Below are positions 44,022-51,909 of a stretch of 64,000 nucleotides of DNA, in pieces. Position numbers and translations under genes: made by a program. The stretch lies in assembly GCA_036490715.1 (NCBI GenBank), contig DASXDL010000026.1, positions 144,181 through 208,180 of the forward strand, read 5' to 3'. Within the stretch, counting starts at the first letter, position 1. Each line of letters opens with the position of its first letter. The notes below the pieces were generated by a model. It saw only the letters and a program-made list of their open reading frames with translations, did no database searches and was not told the DNA's origin. Source of the DNA: FEN-1191 sp036490715 (GTDB lineage: Bacteria > Pseudomonadota > Gammaproteobacteria > Steroidobacterales > Steroidobacteraceae).

Positions 44022-45425
44022 ATGACGCGCTTAGTGGGCAAAACACCGGTGCCGGGAAGCTCGGCTTCCCTGCGCCTGCGGCTGGTCGCCTCAGTGGGCC
44101 TGGTGCTGGTATTAATACTGGTGCTGGGCGGCATCGTGCTCTACTGGCACGCCATCCACGAGGTTGAAGTCGAGCTGCACGCCGCGATCGCCGTCGGCGA
44201 GCATACCGTGCACAACGCGGTCGACGACTCCGCTGAGGCCGACAACCCGATGGAACATCTGCAGCTGCTGGTGGCCGACTTCGACGGCGATCGCCACCTG
44301 CAGGCCACGCTCGTCAGCCGCGACGGCAAGCTCCTGGCCCGCTCGACACCACTGGCGCCGTCCGATCCGGCGCCGCAGTGGTTCTACCGACTGCTGGCCT
44401 CGCACACCGCCAGTTCGAAAATCGAGATGCCCTGGCCCTTCACCCGCTTCGGCATCTTCTATCTGGACACCAACCCCCGCAATGAAATTGCCGAGGTCTG
44501 GAGCGTCGTCGTTCTGACGCTGGCGATGCTGGCGACCTTCTGCGGCCTGACCGCCCTGCTGGTTTACTGGGTCACGGGGCGGGCGCTGCAGCCGCTGGAC
44601 GAGGTCTCAGACGCCTACCACGCAATTGGCGCGGGCAACTATCGCCTGCGTGTCAGAGAACGGGTGCCGCGCGAATTCGCACGTCTGTGCCACGGATTTA
44701 ACCAGATGGCGGCGCGGCTGGACGAAATGGAGGAGCGCAAGTTGCGGCTGGAGCATCAGCTGGCCGCCGTGCAGGACGAAGAGCGTGCCGAGCTGGCGCG
44801 CGACCTGCACGATGAGATGGGTCCGTTGCTGTTCGCGGTCAGCGTCGACCTGTCGGTGGTATTGCAGGACCAATCCGTGCGCGCCACGCCGGTGGCAAGC
44901 CGAATCGAGTCGATACGGGATTCGATTGCGCATCTGTACAAGGAGGTCAAGGCCATCCTGGCGCGGCTGCGGCCTGCCAATCTGGTCGATCTCGGCCTGG
45001 CGCAGGCCGTCGAGCATCTGGTGCAGTTCTGGCGCGGCCGCTACCCCGGCATCGAGTTCGCCGTCAACGTGCCCGCCGACGGCTTTGGCGAACCCTTCGA
45101 CGACACGATCTATCACCTGATCCAGGAAAGCCTGAACAACGCGATGCGTCACGGCAAGCCGTCGCGCGTGCAGATCCGGATTGTCCCCGAAGGGCGGCAA
45201 GTGCTGGTCGAAGTACGCGACGACGGAATTGGAATCGCGCTCGTGGCTGATCAGCCAGGATTTGGCCTCATTGGCATGCGCGAGCGCGTCAGGACGCTGG
45301 GCGGCACCCTGACGATCGGTGCCCCCGACCACGGCCGCGGGGTACTCGTGGCAGCCAGCTTGCCGCTGCCAGAGCTGCCGGAGTCCTCCTCCACGAGAAC
45401 CGCCGAACAGGTTCTGTCGGCATGA
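44022..45425 (+). CDS. NarL-family sensor histidine kinase (HisKA_3), alcohol-oxidation associated
   Basis: A 467-residue kinase. Two membrane helices (about 22-43 and 163-185) bracket a periplasmic sensor region of about 120 residues; then a HAMP domain (YWVTGRALQPLDEV), a short coiled coil, a HisKA_3 dimerisation helix with the phospho-accepting His in ELARDLHDEMG (H263), and an HATPase domain (IQESLNNAMRHG, DDGIGIALV, FGLIGMRERV). It resembles the ExaD/ErbR-type systems that control quinoprotein alcohol oxidation. The ATG at 44022 is the first start past the palindrome; the frame extends to 43872 inside the propeller gene. Overlaps the regulator by four bases. Confidence 0.88.
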   Translation: MTRLVGKTPVPGSSASLRLRLVASVGLVLVLILVLGGIVLYWHAIHEVEVELHAAIAVGEHTVHNAVDDSAEADNPMEHLQLLVADFDGDRHLQATLVSRDGKLLARSTPLAPSDPAPQWFYRLLASHTASSKIEMPWPFTRFGIFYLDTNPRNEIAEVWSVVVLTLAMLATFCGLTALLVYWVTGRALQPLDEVSDAYHAIGAGNYRLRVRERVPREFARLCHGFNQMAARLDEMEERKLRLEHQLAAVQDEERAELARDLHDEMGPLLFAVSVDLSVVLQDQSVRATPVASRIESIRDSIAHLYKEVKAILARLRPANLVDLGLAQAVEHLVQFWRGRYPGIEFAVNVPADGFGEPFDDTIYHLIQESLNNAMRHGKPSRVQIRIVPEGRQVLVEVRDDGIGIALVADQPGFGLIGMRERVRTLGGTLTIGAPDHGRGVLVAASLPLPELPESSSTRTAEQVLSA

Positions 45426-46042
45426 AGCTGCTCATCGTCGATGATCATGTGATCGTGCGCGAAGGGGTGCGTCGACTGTTGGCGCCCTTCCCGGACATCA
45501 CGATCCACGAGGCGGCCTCGGCCTCCTCGGCTGTGACGGCCTTCCGCAATCATAGACCCGACATCGTGCTGCTGGACCTGAACCTGCCGCGCTCGAGCGG
45601 CCTGGAGCTGCTACGCCGGTTGCTGTCCGAAGAAGGCTCCGCCAACGTGCTGGTCTTTAGCATGCACGAGGAGCCGCTGTACGTGACGCGCGCGCTCAAC
45701 GCCGGTGCCCGGGGCTATATCAGCAAAGGTGCGGCGTCGGAGGAACTGCTGACGGCGATACGGCGCGTGGCTGAGGGCGGGCGTTACGTCGAGCGCGAGA
45801 TCGCCGCTCAGATCGTGCTGATGCCTAACCCGGGTCAGGATCCGCTGCAGCGTCTAACGGCGCGCGAGGCCGATATCCTGCGCATGCTGGCGGAGGGCGA
45901 AACCCCGGCCGCGATCGCCGCCGCCTGTGGCGTTACCTACAAGACCATTGCGAATTCCTGCACCATCATAAAAGAAAAGCTGGGCGTCTCGCGTACCGCC
46001 GACCTGATCCGGTTGGCGATCGAGATGCGCGAGCGAAGTTGA
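45422..46042 (+). CDS. LuxR/NarL-type response regulator (ExaE/AgmR-like)
   Basis: A 206-residue regulator. The receiver has VDDH at residues 6-9, phospho-acceptor D52 (IVLLDLNLPRSSG), and Lys in GYISKGA. The C-terminal helix-turn-helix (LTAREADILRMLAEGETPAAIAA, given by fragments, then VTYKTIANSCTIIKEKLGV) is the LuxR type. It pairs with the kinase just upstream. Being last in the xoxF-side gene run and flanked by palindromes, it is the best candidate to bind GGGA-N5-TCCC and switch on xoxF and the receptor gene. Confidence 0.92.
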   Translation: MKLLIVDDHVIVREGVRRLLAPFPDITIHEAASASSAVTAFRNHRPDIVLLDLNLPRSSGLELLRRLLSEEGSANVLVFSMHEEPLYVTRALNAGARGYISKGAASEELLTAIRRVAEGGRYVEREIAAQIVLMPNPGQDPLQRLTAREADILRMLAEGETPAAIAAACGVTYKTIANSCTIIKEKLGVSRTADLIRLAIEMRERS

Positions 46043-46047
46043 TGGTC

Positions 46048-46060
46048 AGGAATAATTCCC
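46048..46060. promoter_or_regulatory. Candidate operator variant after the regulator gene
   Basis: AGGAATAATTCCC lies six bases after the regulator stop; one base departs from GGGA-N5-TCCC. With the following GAC it repeats the AATTCCCGAC half of the kinase-upstream site. It could regulate a short RNA ending at the 46185 terminator or the secreted protein at 46353. Confidence 0.4.
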
Positions 46061-46184
46061 GACACTAAGGGCATCGCGTCCCGTTTGCTGCGATGGGGTA
46101 TGAACTCCTGCGCCGTTCGGGATATTTGGCCATGGTCGCCGACGCCAAAGTCACTAGCATAGCTTCCGCAGTTCTCAGAAATTG

Positions 46185-46219
46185 ACGACCGGCGCTTGCC
46201 AGCACCGGTCGTTTTTTTT
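46185..46219 (+). terminator. Rho-independent terminator of the xox/regulator gene run
   Basis: A perfect 8-bp stem ACGACCGG / CCGGTCGT with a 12-base loop is followed by eight T. The best terminator in the window. Confidence 0.88.
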
Positions 46220-46352
46220 CTCCTGAGCACAGTCACTGACGACTCGTGGAGCGCGTTGGCCCGGGAGAATCTCCCGGTCATGGCAGGAACCCCTCGCATT
46301 ACTGATGCGACAGGCCTCGATAGATTGCCGTGGGTTGCCTGGAGCGATTCGA

Positions 46353-46832
46353 GTGCCACGCTGGCCAATCATTGCTGCCGTGCTACTGGTGTCTTACTTG
46401 GTCTCGCCCGCGAGCGGGCTGCAGGACGATGCAGCTCCGATCGCGGCCATGGCCTCGAGGGGGCCGCCCTCGCCCACATCGCGCGCCGCCTGGCGCTGGG
46501 CAACCGCGATCGCCGGCGCCAATGTGTATGTATCGTTTCGCGATCTGCGTCCACGCGGCTCGATCACATTGGCATGGATCGACAGCGAGTATCTGAACTC
46601 CGCGTCCAGCATCCATACCCACATGCTCGAGTTGATGCAATTTGACTGTGTCACACACCGGTTGCGCTCGCTATGGCACGCCCCGTACAGCGAGCACGCC
46701 GAAGATGCAATGCCCAAGGTCGCCTTGGATGGCACTGCGACCTGGCAGCAGCTGGCGCCAGGGAGCGCCTGGGGGCGCGTGGCGGCGCTGAGCTGCAGCG
46801 AATTGGCCCCGCCGGTGACCGCGAATCGTTAG
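46353..46832 (+). CDS. Secreted protein, surface-adhesin E (PF16747)-like
   Basis: About 159 residues with a signal peptide (IIAAVLLVSYLVSPASG) and a pattern like surface-adhesin protein E: GSITLAWIDSEYL, a central QFDCVTHRLRSLWHAPYS, then ATWQQLAPGSAWGRVAALSC. Two Cys probably pair. The function is unknown. I chose the GTG at 46353 because GGAG lies eight bases upstream and it gives a compact signal peptide; an ATG at 46305 is the alternative. Convergent with the propeller gene. Confidence 0.65.
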   Translation: MPRWPIIAAVLLVSYLVSPASGLQDDAAPIAAMASRGPPSPTSRAAWRWATAIAGANVYVSFRDLRPRGSITLAWIDSEYLNSASSIHTHMLELMQFDCVTHRLRSLWHAPYSEHAEDAMPKVALDGTATWQQLAPGSAWGRVAALSCSELAPPVTANR

Positions 46833-46846
46833 TCAGCGGGCGCCAA

Positions 46847-47908
46847 TCAGCCGCCGCCGTGACCCTTGACCTGAACGATGGCCAGCCCCCACGGACCGGC
46901 ACCCGCCTTGATGCGCTTGATCTCCTTGTCAGTGGCCAGATCCACGACCGAGACATCGTCCGAGGGCCCGTTGGCGGTAAACAGATACTTACCGTCTGGT
47001 GACAGCACCATGCCCCACGGCCGCGTCCCCACCTTGATGGTATCGATCAGATCGTAGCTATGCGCATCCAGTACCGACACCGTGCCGGCGCGCCCATCGC
47101 TGACATAAATACGGCGGCCGTCGAGCGAGATCTTCACGCGCATCGGCAGTGAGCCTTCGGGCAACGTGATCACCTTGGTGACGGTGTAGTGGTCGGTGTC
47201 AATGATGCTGAGCTGCCCGCCGGACTCCGACGGAATGATCGCCACGTGGCTATCGGGCACGAACGCCACGCTGCGCGGCCGCAGGCCCACTTTGAAATGC
47301 CCGACGATGGCGAAGCTGTGGGTATCGACCACGAATATCTCGCCGGAAGCCTCGCAGGTGACGTAGAAACGACTGCCGTCCGGCGAGGTGGCGACCCCCT
47401 CCGGCTCGTCGCTGACCGGCACCACATGCTGAATCTTGCCGCTGCCGATGTTGATGACGCTCGCCGCCTTGGAGTCCTCGTTGGACACGTACAGCTGGGT
47501 ACCGTCCTTGCTGAGGTCGAATTCCTCCGGGTCCGAGCCCGACACGATGGTAGAAGTCAGGGCACGGCTGGCGACATCGATGACGCCGATGCCGTCGGCC
47601 GACTTGTCGGACTTGACGCTGTCATCGTCATCGTCGGCTCCGGGCTTGCCGCCCCCCTTATGGGGATCGGTGATCGGACGGCCGCTCAACGCGACATAGA
47701 CTTTGCGGCCGTCGGCGCTGCTGTGGATGCCTCGCGGCCGCTTGCCGACATTGAAGCTGCCGATCGCGTGCAGCTCGTCGCCGTCGATGACCGTCACGGT
47801 ACCCGCGCGCTCATTGGAGACGTACACGAAGTACCCCGAGTCGGCACTGGTGGCCGGCAGCGCCGCCGCCACCAGGGCGGCGGATAGTAACCAGCTAGAC
47901 GGACGCAT
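46847..47908 (-). CDS. YVTN beta-propeller protein with Asp-rich loop
   Basis: A secreted propeller of about 353 residues (signal ending near PATSA-DS). Repeats include FVYVSNERAGTVTVIDGDEL, LYVSNEDSKAASVINIGSGK and IYVSDGRAGTVSVLDAHSYD. Between blades one and two it carries an inserted loop with five Asp in a row (residues 92-96) followed by SVKSDKSADG, absent from the paralogue at 42965. Such a loop could bind metal ions. The start is the ATG at 47908; a TTG at 47920 overlaps the receptor stop. It is downstream of and probably co-transcribed with the TonB-dependent receptor. Confidence 0.87.
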   Translation of the reverse strand: MRPSSWLLSAALVAAALPATSADSGYFVYVSNERAGTVTVIDGDELHAIGSFNVGKRPRGIHSSADGRKVYVALSGRPITDPHKGGGKPGADDDDDSVKSDKSADGIGVIDVASRALTSTIVSGSDPEEFDLSKDGTQLYVSNEDSKAASVINIGSGKIQHVVPVSDEPEGVATSPDGSRFYVTCEASGEIFVVDTHSFAIVGHFKVGLRPRSVAFVPDSHVAIIPSESGGQLSIIDTDHYTVTKVITLPEGSLPMRVKISLDGRRIYVSDGRAGTVSVLDAHSYDLIDTIKVGTRPWGMVLSPDGKYLFTANGPSDDVSVVDLATDKEIKRIKAGAGPWGLAIVQVKGHGGG

Positions 47909-47916
47909 GACGGCGC

Positions 47917-50337
47917 TCAAAACCGCAGCCGCACGCCGCCCCAGATCGAGCGTGGCATGCCCGGCGAGACATCGTTCTCGTTGGTCCAGTCGTCCGGGTC
48001 GGCCTTGAAGGTCCCATCGGGCGTGAAGACGTTGGTCGACAGGAACCCCGCGGTGGTGTAGTGGCGGTCAAAGACATTGTCCACCTTGCCGAATATCTCG
48101 AAGTGCTTGTTGACAGTGTAAGTGGCGTGCATGTTCATCACAATATAGCTCGGAATCGAACCGGTACCGGTGACGAAGGCGCCCTCCCCGTTGGTCCCGC
48201 CCACCTGGTTGGCATTGTTCTCATCGCCATGCAGGAATGAGCCGGTGGCACCGACCACGTTGGCGCCGATATCGAAGCTGTGGTTGAAGTCATAGTCGAA
48301 GGCCAATCGCGCGGTGTGTCGGGGGATCAGCGGTATGCGATCTCCGGGGCTCACGACGATGTTGCCGTCGGCGTCGGCGGTGCTGTTGGATTCGGAATTG
48401 ATCTCGAAAGTCGACTGGTAGGTCGCATCGACAAAACTGTAGCTGAGGTGCCAGCTGAAGCCGCCCTCCTTGCCGCCGAGCGCCAGGTCGAGGCCCTGAC
48501 GGCGGGTACTGCCGACATTGGCGAAATAGCCGGCACTGGTGCTGGTGGCGACGAACTGGATGTCATTGCTGTTGTTGGTGTGGAACACGTCGGCGCTCCA
48601 TACCAGTTCCTGATCCAGAATATTGCCGCGCACACCTGCTTCGAAGGTGCGCGCCACCACCTGCTTCAGATCCGGATCGCTGGCAAAGTCGTTGGGCAAT
48701 CCGCACGGCTGGTCGGGATTGGAGCATCCCAGCTCGATCACCGTCGGCGCGCGGCTGGCCTCGTTGTAGTCGGCGTAGAAGGTCAGCGCATCGGAAGGTG
48801 TAAAGGTGAAGCCGATGGCCGGATTGACCCGGTCAAAGCTGTGGTCACCGAACAGCGGCAGCTGTTCATCCCAGCCGTCGCCGAAGTCGCCCAGGTCGGT
48901 ATCGACGCTGAAGCCACCAAGGGTCTCGACGCTGCGGTTGTATCGCAGCGAGCCGGTGATGTGGAACAGCTTGCTGGGAGAGAGCGTGTCGGTCAGGTAG
49001 ACGCCGAAGATCTTGTTGGTGCCGCTGACAGAGTTCACCGTTTCCGCGTCATTGAACGGGTCGACCACCGAGATCGCTGTGCGCGACGGCGTCAGCGCCG
49101 CATACTGGAACATCTGGCTGTAGTCGTCATTGGAGTCATCGTAGGTCACGCCGACGATGCCCTGGTTTTTCCACCCAAACAGGTCCTGCGAGTCGGTCAA
49201 CTGCAGCGAGAAGCCGGCCGTGCGCTGCTCCAGCCGTGAGGCGCGATTGATGCCGTTGAGGCAGTAAGCGGCGTCGGAACGGGCGGTGAATGGCGCCGTG
49301 CAGTCGATGTCCGGGCCGGAATAATCATCCGACAGGTAGTTGTCGTCGTTGATGTCGCCGTTCTGACTGAGCGTGATCAGGTGGCGGTAATACACATTAC
49401 CGGATAGCAGTAAGTTATCGGCAAGGAACTGCGTGCCATTGAGATTGACGAAGTTCAACAGATTGTGGGTGAAATCCGGGGCGCTGTAGATTGCCTGGCG
49501 CCTAAAGTCGAGCATGCTGGTCGGGGTGGTGCCATTGCCCACCATCTGGGTATCGGCCCAGGTGTAGCTCAGGTCGATGTCGGTCTTGTCGTTCTGCCAG
49601 CCGACCTTGCCGAAGCCCTGGTAGACCTTGGTCGGCGACAGATCACGCCAGCCGTCCTCGTCAAAATAGTTGCCGGTCAGGAAATAGTCGAAGTTTCCCG
49701 ACGCGCCGCCGGTCTCGGCCTCCACCGAGCGCCGTCCCCACGAGCCGCCATAGGCTTCGATTTCAGTGCCAGGGTTGTCGTGGCCGCTCTTGGTCTGCAC
49801 CGAGAGCGCACCGCCCAGAGTATTAAGACCGAACACCGGATTGGATCCCGACATCAACGTGACCGTCGAGATGGCCGATTCCGGAATCAGATCCCAGTTG
49901 ACGGTATCGCCGAAGGCTTCATTCACGCGCACGCCGTCGACGTACACCGACATGCCCTCGGGCGTTCCGAGCAGTGGCGAGGCCGTGAAGCCGTGATAGT
50001 TGATGTCGGGCTGGAACGGATTGTCCTGGCTCTCGCTGATGCTGATGCCGCTGAAGTTGTTGTTCAGATAATCGGCAACGCTGAGGGACTGCTGTCGCTC
50101 GAGATCGGCGCTGGTGGCGGTCTGTACGTTCGAGGGTATCTGGTTCAACGGCAGTCCGAGTCCGGCCAGCGGTGCGTTGCCTATGACAAGGATCTGCGAC
50201 AGTTCCTGCGCCGTGGCAGGATTGCTGAGCGCCGATTCAGCGGCCGGCTCCTCCGCTGGAACCACACGTGGCATACCTGCTACAAGTGCCGTGCAAGCCA
50301 GTGCGATCAACGACCCAACGTGTCTCTCCAGCGCCAT
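47917..50337 (-). CDS. TonB-dependent receptor, xox-locus associated
   Basis: An 806-residue outer-membrane receptor. After the signal peptide, a probable TonB box (SQILVIG) precedes the plug (SADLERQQSLSVADYLNNNF, GMSVYVDGVRVNEAFGDTVN, GSNPVFGLNTLGGALSV) and a 22-strand barrel ending in a terminal Phe (WGGVRLRF). AAGGAG stands seven bases before the ATG. Its position beside XoxF and a shared palindrome suggest uptake of a lanthanide-chelator complex, as proposed for receptors in other methylotrophs; PQQ or another chelate is also possible. No direct ligand evidence is in the sequence. Confidence 0.88.
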   Translation of the reverse strand: MALERHVGSLIALACTALVAGMPRVVPAEEPAAESALSNPATAQELSQILVIGNAPLAGLGLPLNQIPSNVQTATSADLERQQSLSVADYLNNNFSGISISESQDNPFQPDINYHGFTASPLLGTPEGMSVYVDGVRVNEAFGDTVNWDLIPESAISTVTLMSGSNPVFGLNTLGGALSVQTKSGHDNPGTEIEAYGGSWGRRSVEAETGGASGNFDYFLTGNYFDEDGWRDLSPTKVYQGFGKVGWQNDKTDIDLSYTWADTQMVGNGTTPTSMLDFRRQAIYSAPDFTHNLLNFVNLNGTQFLADNLLLSGNVYYRHLITLSQNGDINDDNYLSDDYSGPDIDCTAPFTARSDAAYCLNGINRASRLEQRTAGFSLQLTDSQDLFGWKNQGIVGVTYDDSNDDYSQMFQYAALTPSRTAISVVDPFNDAETVNSVSGTNKIFGVYLTDTLSPSKLFHITGSLRYNRSVETLGGFSVDTDLGDFGDGWDEQLPLFGDHSFDRVNPAIGFTFTPSDALTFYADYNEASRAPTVIELGCSNPDQPCGLPNDFASDPDLKQVVARTFEAGVRGNILDQELVWSADVFHTNNSNDIQFVATSTSAGYFANVGSTRRQGLDLALGGKEGGFSWHLSYSFVDATYQSTFEINSESNSTADADGNIVVSPGDRIPLIPRHTARLAFDYDFNHSFDIGANVVGATGSFLHGDENNANQVGGTNGEGAFVTGTGSIPSYIVMNMHATYTVNKHFEIFGKVDNVFDRHYTTAGFLSTNVFTPDGTFKADPDDWTNENDVSPGMPRSIWGGVRLRF

Positions 50338-50414
50338 AGAATGCTCCTTGTAATTCCCCCAGAACCCGCGCGAGCATCTTCACGCGCCGACTTTTACCGA
50401 TGAAGTGATCGTTT

Positions 50415-50437
50415 CCCGAAGTCATTCGGGATTTTTT
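50415..50437 (+). terminator. T-tailed hairpin overlapping the receptor palindrome
   Basis: CCCGAA-GTCA-TTCGGG followed by ATTTTTT resembles a small terminator on the + strand. It overlaps the candidate operator, so the T-run may exist for protein binding instead. Confidence 0.35.
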
Positions 50438-50440
50438 CCC
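50428..50440 (-). promoter_or_regulatory. Candidate operator upstream of the TonB-dependent receptor
   Basis: On the minus strand this reads GGGAAAAAATCCC, the GGGA-N5-TCCC palindrome, 90 bp before the receptor ATG. A TAAAAG box lies 31 bases further on. Nearly the same sequence, distance and orientation occur before xoxF. Confidence 0.5.
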
Positions 50441-50564
50441 AGCTTGTAGAGGGGGTCTGCGGATCTGTGCCGGTCACGGCGCATGCGCCGGGAACGGCGC
50501 GCCCGATACCACTGACTCGACCTGCCATGGGTGAATATCCGCCGGCTACACGCGGGGCCTGGTC

Positions 50565-50590
50565 ACCGGCCCGGAATCGCCGGTTTTTTT
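50565..50590 (+). terminator. Rho-independent terminator
   Basis: ACCGGC / GCCGGT with an eight-base loop and eight T. No intact + strand gene lies just before it. It may end a short transcript diverging from the receptor promoter or be left over from the gene whose remnant follows. Confidence 0.55.
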
Positions 50591-50591
50591 T

Positions 50592-50823
50592 GAGCAAGAA
50601 CGCCTTCGATCCGGTGTTCGAATGATGGCTGGCGAACGGAACCGTCGTAATACGAGGTCGATGAGCAGGCCGCGAATACCAGACGCCGGAATCCTTGTGG
50701 TTGCTCTTCGTAGCGCTGAGCGCCGATGGCTTGCACATGGTCACGGCCGCCATCAGCGAGGCCCTCAGGCCCAGCTTCGTGTTCGGCCCGGCATTCGACC
50801 CTCTCATCGCGGTCTGCAGGTAG
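50592..50823 (+). pseudogene. Decayed, 5'-truncated paralogue of the gene at 50997
   Basis: Read with frame changes, this stretch matches the C-terminal domain of the protein at 50997-51782: SKNAFDPVFE, then a TGA (50623), LANGTVV, YEVDEQAANT, and in another frame PESLWLLFVALSADGL followed by VTAAISEALRP and FGPAF. The intact copy reads SKSMFDPVFEKLLADGTIV, YEVDEEAVHT, PDSFWIYYVTPSADGL, VTAAIGQALKA and IGPAF. At least one nonsense change and two frameshifts are needed, and the first domain is missing. The remnant ends at TAG 50821. Confidence 0.8.
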
Positions 50824-50996
50824 AAATTCGCCGCGCGACGCGAGCTCGCGACGGTGTGCGGTGCTCTATAGATATATAGAGCGCGGCGCAGCGGGCAATG
50901 TCGTCGGGTCTTTTGGTCGGCTGTGGCGGCCAGGAATATACTCTCGGACTATCGCGACGACTCGGTGACCGGGTGCCGCACACCAAGGACAGTCCA

Positions 50997-51782
50997 ATGA
51001 ACAAGAGTTTCAGTCGGATCATGGGATTAGCGGGCATTGGTGCGACGCTGCTGCTCATCGTGGCAGGGGCTGGACCGTCGCTGGCGCAGGAGTCCGGCGC
51101 CAAGGACGCCATGTACAGCTACATTGCCCTGTGGGCCGTGCCGCGCGCGAAGTGGGCGGATTTCGCCAAGTCCTCGGCCTCCACCGACAAGATCTTCGAG
51201 CAGGGCCTCGCCGACGGCACGCTGGTCGCCTACGGATCCGACTACAACCTGGTGCACGAGGCGGACGGTTACACGCATGATGGCTGGTGGTCATCGCATT
51301 CGATGGCGGGCCTGATGAAGGTGCTCGATTCACTGGAACAGTCGAGCATGAGTGCGACCGGGCCGCTCACCGCGGCCACCAAGCATGCGGATGAAATTCT
51401 GGTCTCGCGTCATTACAACGCGAAACCCGGCACCTATAAGGGTGCCTATACCCACGGCTCGTCCTTCAAGCTCAAGCCCGATGCTCCGGATGATGCCGTC
51501 GATATCATGAGCAAGAGCATGTTCGATCCGGTGTTCGAGAAACTGCTGGCCGATGGCACCATCGTCGAATACGAGGTGGACGAGGAAGCCGTGCACACGC
51601 AGGCGCCCGACTCCTTCTGGATTTACTACGTGACGCCCAGCGCCGATGGGCTGGACAAGGTCACAGCGGCAATCGGTCAGGCGCTGAAGGCCAGCCCGAT
51701 GATCGGCCCGGCGTTCAATAGTTACATCGACTTCACGCCGCACCGCGACTATCTGGCGCGCACGACCGCCGTATTCAAGTAG
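50997..51782 (+). CDS. Secreted protein with two related domains, unknown function
   Basis: A 261-residue protein with a signal peptide (hydrophobic run to GPSLAQE, residue 25). The mature part seems to be an internal duplication: MYSYIALWAVPRAKWADFAKS, IFEQGLADGTLVAYGSDYNLVHE and SMAGLMKVLDSL in the first half correspond to GSSFKLKPDAPDDAVDIMSK, VFEKLLADGTIVEYEVDEEAVHT and ADGLDKVTAAI in the second (fragments). The pattern fits a ferredoxin-like alpha/beta dimer fold, as in Dabb-type proteins, but I cannot name a family. The ATG at 50997 has AAGGA seven bases before it. A broken paralogue lies just upstream. Confidence 0.8.
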   Translation: MNKSFSRIMGLAGIGATLLLIVAGAGPSLAQESGAKDAMYSYIALWAVPRAKWADFAKSSASTDKIFEQGLADGTLVAYGSDYNLVHEADGYTHDGWWSSHSMAGLMKVLDSLEQSSMSATGPLTAATKHADEILVSRHYNAKPGTYKGAYTHGSSFKLKPDAPDDAVDIMSKSMFDPVFEKLLADGTIVEYEVDEEAVHTQAPDSFWIYYVTPSADGLDKVTAAIGQALKASPMIGPAFNSYIDFTPHRDYLARTTAVFK

Positions 51783-51811
51783 ATCCATCGTCTGGCAGCA
51801 GATCGGTTGGG

Positions 51812-51840
51812 GCGCCGCGCTTCAGAAATGGGCGCGGCGC
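51812..51840. terminator. Hairpin between convergent genes
   Basis: GCGCCGCGC / GCGCGGCGC with an 11-base loop lies between the stops at 51782 and 51910. No T-tract. Confidence 0.45.
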
Positions 51841-51909
51841 GCATCGGCTGCAGATTAGGCGCCCGACAGATCGATCGATCAGCGCGCCTGGCGGAGCGCT
51901 ACAAACCTG

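Larger units (their letters stand above)
46043..46352. other. Intergenic region after the regulator
   Basis: It holds the palindrome variant at 46048-46060 and the terminator at 46185-46219. No gene is seen. Sequence between the two could carry a short transcript started near the palindrome. Confidence 0.5.
50338..50996. other. Intergenic region: receptor promoter, hairpins, gene remnant
   Basis: It contains the receptor promoter and palindrome (50428-50440), two T-tailed hairpins on the + strand (50415-50437 and 50565-50590), and a decayed gene (50592-50823). The last 170 bases should carry the promoter of the intact paralogue; AAGGA at 50985 is its ribosome site. Confidence 0.6.

Noticed and set aside
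48280..49239. 319-codon + strand frame inside the TonB-dependent receptor gene
   Set aside because: Low-complexity Val/Gly/Arg composition, no domain, and complete overlap with the receptor whose barrel strands are clear on the other strand.
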